Below, piece after piece: positions 60,967-64,000 of a stretch of DNA of 64,000 nucleotides. Below the pieces are notes generated by a model. It did no database searches, was not told the origin of the DNA, and worked only from the letters and a program-made list of their open reading frames with translations. A program made the translations under genes and the position numbers. Every line of letters starts with the position of its first letter. Position 1 is the first letter of the stretch. This stretch comes from Paenarthrobacter nitroguajacolicus (GTDB lineage: Bacteria > Actinomycetota > Actinomycetes > Actinomycetales > Micrococcaceae), in the NCBI RefSeq assembly GCF_029952445.1, contig NZ_JAQPPK010000021.1:1-64000 (forward strand). The letters run 5' to 3'.

Positions 60967-61026
60967 GCTGGGAAGGGGGCCGCGGCGTGGCGGGCATCGC
61001 GAAGCGGGCACGGCCCCCTTCCCAGC
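60967..61026. repeat. Hairpin repeat element, copy 2 (between ureE and ureF)
   Basis: The 30-base core at 60982-61011 is identical to that of copy 1. The arms GCTGGGAAGGGGGCC (60967-60981) and 61012-61026 are perfectly complementary, 15 bp, but unrelated to the outer part of the copy 1 arms. GCGAAGCG follows as in copy 1. Confidence 0.82.
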
Positions 61027-61068
61027 GAAGCGCAAGCGCGCGCTCCCAACCTGACGCGGCGCATCACT

Positions 61069-61542
61069 TTAGTGCGAATGCTCAGCATGGCGGAAAGGCA
61101 CCGGCATGACCCGCTCTTGCCTGTCGTAGGGGACGCCAACGCTCTTCAGATAGTCCTCGACCGTGTGGTCGTACTGGCACACCATGACCTCGGCCCCATA
61201 CTCGGACGAGGCATCAAAGAACTGTGCCTGCAGGTGTCGGTTGCCGAGCGAGTGCGCCACGACGCCCATTTCGTGGATGCTCCGCGCCGCAATGACCAGG
61301 ACGTCGGTGGGCAGCACGGAGATGATGATGACGTTGTGGTCGTCGGCGGCGAGGATGTCGCCGTCGCGGAGGTCGCCTGAGCCACTGGGCAGGCGGATGC
61401 CAAGTTCCTTGCCGTGGTCCGTGGTGACGCGCTGGATGCGTTTGACCAGCAACGAGCTTGGGAGCACTACCTTCTCTTTGTGGTGGCCGGTGTAGGTGTC
61501 GGGCAGTTCGTGCAGGTTGCCCAGGATTTTTTCAACGATCAT
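61069..61542 (-). CDS. ureE: Urease nickel chaperone UreE
   Basis: 157 aa. EKVVLPSSLLVKRIQRVTTD is the N-terminal peptide-binding domain, AHSLGNRHLQAQFFDASSEY carries the conserved Ni2+ His, and the tail HAEHSH adds ligands, short compared with the His-rich tails of some relatives. It starts seven bases after ureC. UreE delivers Ni2+ to UreG. Confidence 0.95.
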   Translation of the reverse strand: MIVEKILGNLHELPDTYTGHHKEKVVLPSSLLVKRIQRVTTDHGKELGIRLPSGSGDLRDGDILAADDHNVIIISVLPTDVLVIAARSIHEMGVVAHSLGNRHLQAQFFDASSEYGAEVMVCQYDHTVEDYLKSVGVPYDRQERVMPVPFRHAEHSH

Positions 61543-61549
61543 GAGGCTC

Positions 61550-63280
61550 CTAGAAGAGGAAGTAGCGCTGTGCCATGGGCAGGACGTCGGAGGGCTGGGA
61601 GGTGACTTCTTCGCCGTCGACCGTCACCTTGTAGGTTTCGGGGTCGACGGCGATGTCCGGGGTTTCGCCGTTGTATTTCAGGTCCGCTTTGGTGAGGTTG
61701 CGGATGCCGGTGACGGGTTTGATGATGCGTTCCAAGCCCAGCTCGGCGGGCACTCCGGCGTCGATGGCGGCTTTGGACAGGAACGTGATGGACGTCTGCT
61801 GAAGTGCCTTGCCGTAGGTGGCGAACATGGGCCGTATGGTGCGTGGTTGTGGCGTGGGGATGGAGGCGTTGGAGTCGCCCATGAGTGCGTAGGCGATCTG
61901 CCCGCCCTTGATAACGAGTTCGGGCTTCACACCGAAGAACGCCGGGTCCCAAAGCACAAGGTCGGCGAATTTGCCCTCTTCCACGGAGCCGATCACGTCT
62001 GCCATGCCCTGCGCGATGGCCGGGTTGATGGTGTATTTGGCCACGTAGCGTTTGAGGCGGAAGTTGTCTGAGTCCGCGGAACCATGGACGGTCCCGGACG
62101 GATCGGAGAGCACTCCGCGCTGACGTTTCATGGCGTCGGCAACCTGCCACGTCCGGGTTACCACTTCACCCACACGGCCCATTGCCTGGGAGTCCGATGA
62201 CGTGATCGCGAAGATACCGAGGTCGTGCAGGACGTCTTCGGCGGCGATGGTTTCGGCCCTGATGCGGGAATCGGCGAAGGCCACGTCCTCGGGGATGTCC
62301 GGGTTGAGGTGGTGGCACACCATGAGCATGTCCAGGTGCTCTTCGAGGGTGTTCTTTGTGTAGGGCAGCGTGGGGTTGGTGGAGGCTGGGAGGACGTTGG
62401 GCAGTCCGGCGATTTTGATGATGTCCGGGGCGTGGCCACCGCCGGCGCCTTCGGTGTGGAAGGTGTGGATGACGCGCCCGTCGATCGCCCGGATGGTGTC
62501 TTCCACGAAGCCGCATTCGTTGAGGGTGTCGGTGTGGATCGCTACTTGGACGTCGTATTCGTCAGCGACGCGGAGGGACATATCGATCGAGGACGTGGTG
62601 GAACCCCAGTCCTCGTGGACCTTCAGCCCTACCGCGCCTGCGCGGATCTGCTCGGCAAGGGGCTCGACGGCGGACGCGTGGCCTTTCCCGAACAGGCCGA
62701 TGTTCACGGGCAACCCCTCGGCGGCCTGAAGCATCCGTGAGATATGCCAGGCGCCCGGCGTGATGGTGGTGGCTTTGGTGCCTTCGGCAGGACCGGTTCC
62801 GCCGCCCACCATGGTGGTGATGCCGTTGCACAGCGCCGCGGGCACCTGTTCCGGGGAGATGAAGTGGATGTGGGTATCGATACCCCCGGCGGTGAGGATT
62901 TTCCGCTCGCCGGCGATGATCTCGGTGCTGGAGCCGATGACAATGTCCACGCCGTCGGTGATCTGCGGGTTTCCAGCCTTGCCGATCTTGAAGATATGGC
63001 CGTCTTTCAGGGCGATGTCCGCTCTGTAAATGCCGCTGTAGTCCAGGACCACCACGTTGGTGATGACGGTATCGGGAATGTCCTCGTCCCGGGTGAGGCG
63101 TCCGTTCTGGCCCATGCCGTCGCGGATTACTTTTCCGCCGCCGAAGACTACTTCTTCGCCGTAAACCGTGTAGTCCTTCTCGATTTCAAGGAACAGTTCG
63201 GTGTCGGCCAGGCGGATGGCGTCACCGGTGGTGGGTCCGTAGAGCTCGGAGTACTGCTTGCGGGAAATCTCGAAGCTCAT
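61550..63280 (-). CDS. ureC: Urease alpha subunit UreC
   Basis: 576 aa, close to the typical 570. [14 protein letters not shown] carries two nickel His, [12 protein letters not shown] the carbamylated bridging Lys, and [13 protein letters not shown] the catalytic flap His. It hydrolyses urea to ammonia and carbamate. The ATG overlaps the ureB stop (ATGA). All active-site residues I checked are present. Confidence 0.98.
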   Translation of the reverse strand: MSFEISRKQYSELYGPTTGDAIRLADTELFLEIEKDYTVYGEEVVFGGGKVIRDGMGQNGRLTRDEDIPDTVITNVVVLDYSGIYRADIALKDGHIFKIGKAGNPQITDGVDIVIGSSTEIIAGERKILTAGGIDTHIHFISPEQVPAALCNGITTMVGGGTGPAEGTKATTITPGAWHISRMLQAAEGLPVNIGLFGKGHASAVEPLAEQIRAGAVGLKVHEDWGSTTSSIDMSLRVADEYDVQVAIHTDTLNECGFVEDTIRAIDGRVIHTFHTEGAGGGHAPDIIKIAGLPNVLPASTNPTLPYTKNTLEEHLDMLMVCHHLNPDIPEDVAFADSRIRAETIAAEDVLHDLGIFAITSSDSQAMGRVGEVVTRTWQVADAMKRQRGVLSDPSGTVHGSADSDNFRLKRYVAKYTINPAIAQGMADVIGSVEEGKFADLVLWDPAFFGVKPELVIKGGQIAYALMGDSNASIPTPQPRTIRPMFATYGKALQQTSITFLSKAAIDAGVPAELGLERIIKPVTGIRNLTKADLKYNGETPDIAVDPETYKVTVDGEEVTSQPSDVLPMAQRYFLF

Positions 63281-63645
63281 TGGTTGTCCCTTTCGGCTGC
63301 GACGCCCGGGCGGGGTTCCCCGGCAAGGCCAGTACCGCCGTCGAGCTTTCCGTTGACTGCGTTGCTGAGGCCGTAAACCTCACGCGCCCCCACCAGGGCG
63401 ATCAACCGGACCGTCTTCCTGTCGCCCGGTTCGAAGCGCGCGGCTGTGCCGGCCGGGATGTCCAGGCGGCGGCCATACGCGGCTTCGCGGTCGAACTCCA
63501 GAGCGCGGTTCGCTTCGGCAAAGTGGTAGTGCGAGCCGATCTGCACGGGCCGGTCACCGCGGTTCACAACCTCGACGGCGATCGCCTCCCGCCCGCTGTT
63601 GCAGGGAATCGAACCTGGCCGGAGCCTATATTCACCGGGGATCAT
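63277..63645 (-). CDS. ureB: Urease beta subunit UreB
   Basis: 122 aa. [28 protein letters not shown] and [20 protein letters not shown] are the full UreB signature. AGGAGC precedes the ATG, nine bases after ureA. The Ala/Gly-rich tail after residue 100 is slightly longer than in the shortest relatives. Confidence 0.97.
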   Translation of the reverse strand: MIPGEYRLRPGSIPCNSGREAIAVEVVNRGDRPVQIGSHYHFAEANRALEFDREAAYGRRLDIPAGTAARFEPGDRKTVRLIALVGAREVYGLSNAVNGKLDGGTGLAGEPRPGVAAERDNQ

Positions 63646-63653
63646 GGGTGCTC

Positions 63654-63956
63654 CTAGCGGATGGGGTTGTGGACGGTGACGAGCTTGGTGCCGTCAGGGA
63701 AAGTGGCCTCGATCTGGACGTCGTGGATCATTTCCGGCACGCCTTCCATCACGTCTTCGCGGCTGAGCAGGGTGGTTCCGTAGCTCATGAGTTCCGCCAC
63801 GGTCCTGCCATCACGGGCGCCCTCGATGAGCTCGTAGCTGATGATGGCCACAGCTTCGGGGTAGTTCAACTTGAGCCCGCGGCCTTGGCGGCGACGTGCG
63901 AGGTCGGCGGCCACCACGATCATGAGTTTCTCCTGCTCACGGGGCAAAAGGTGCAC
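63654..63956 (-). CDS. ureA: Urease gamma subunit UreA
   Basis: 100 aa from GTG 63956, with AAGGAG eight bases upstream. [40 protein letters not shown] and [17 protein letters not shown] are conserved through the family. First gene of the operon ureABCEFGD-nicoT. The remaining 44 bases to the window edge must hold part of the leader; no promoter is visible. Confidence 0.97.
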   Translation of the reverse strand: MHLLPREQEKLMIVVAADLARRRQGRGLKLNYPEAVAIISYELIEGARDGRTVAELMSYGTTLLSREDVMEGVPEMIHDVQIEATFPDGTKLVTVHNPIR

Positions 63957-64000
63957 TACATCTCCTTAGGGCTGGGCACAGCTGTTCCTGATGTGACCAG

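Overview
The window is high-GC, densely packed DNA from a free-living actinobacterium. It has strong AGGAGG-type ribosome sites, many ATGA/GTGA start-stop overlaps, iron boxes of the IdeR/DmdR type and a desferrioxamine-type siderophore operon. Gene content and protein style fit a soil Micrococcaceae (Arthrobacter/Paenarthrobacter). That placement comes from sequence style and gene content, not from a marker gene. I saw no rRNA, tRNA, CRISPR array, prophage or intact insertion sequence.

Layout. 1-11 kb: a 36-codon small gene with an unusual leader, an MHS-type MFS transporter, a MarR/FAD-monooxygenase divergent pair, a MocR/EamA/PaiB group, and single housekeeping-type genes (VOC, GNAT, SRPBCC, FUSC, TOPRIM, SDR). 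11-18 kb: a BNR beta-propeller protein, then the tightly coupled siderophore operon desABCD (minus strand) behind paired iron boxes. 18-24 kb: a surface-protein locus with a LATTG-anchored repeat protein, a sigma factor fused to a zinc finger, membrane segment and extracellular domain, and a third beta-sandwich protein. 24-30 kb: acyltransferase, M20 amidohydrolase plus MFS transporter, and a two-module Lrp regulator. 30-31 kb: the second copy of the 36-codon gene, a VOC protein and a DUF1304 protein.

31-38 kb: a four-carbon sugar-acid operon (kinase, dehydrogenase, GntP permease, class II aldolase) with a divergent alpha/beta hydrolase and a GntR regulator. The same 15-bp palindrome lies before the kinase and before the regulator. 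38-47 kb: the most interesting block. An AraC regulator, a 52-aa ORF and SDR, StyA1-like monooxygenase, StyA2B-like monooxygenase/reductase fusion, FAD oxidoreductase, isatin-hydrolase-like cyclase and a TPP-dependent decarboxylase-like enzyme look like a complete indole -> isatin -> isatinate -> aminobenzaldehyde/anthranilate route. Two copies of a promoter/operator block lie in front of the 52-aa ORF and the SDR.

47-55 kb: universal stress protein, SDR, dodecin, MmyB-type regulator, and an operon of three aldo/keto reductases, an epimerase-like protein and a lactonase. 55-57.5 kb: two small hypotheticals, a gene remnant, and an ECF sigma factor with a membrane partner. 57.6-64 kb: the urease operon ureABCEFGD followed by a NiCoT nickel transporter. 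It is interrupted twice by a hairpin element that has an identical 30-nt core but different, self-complementary arms. Long inverted repeats of a related family sit at four convergent gene ends and in one divergent spacer.
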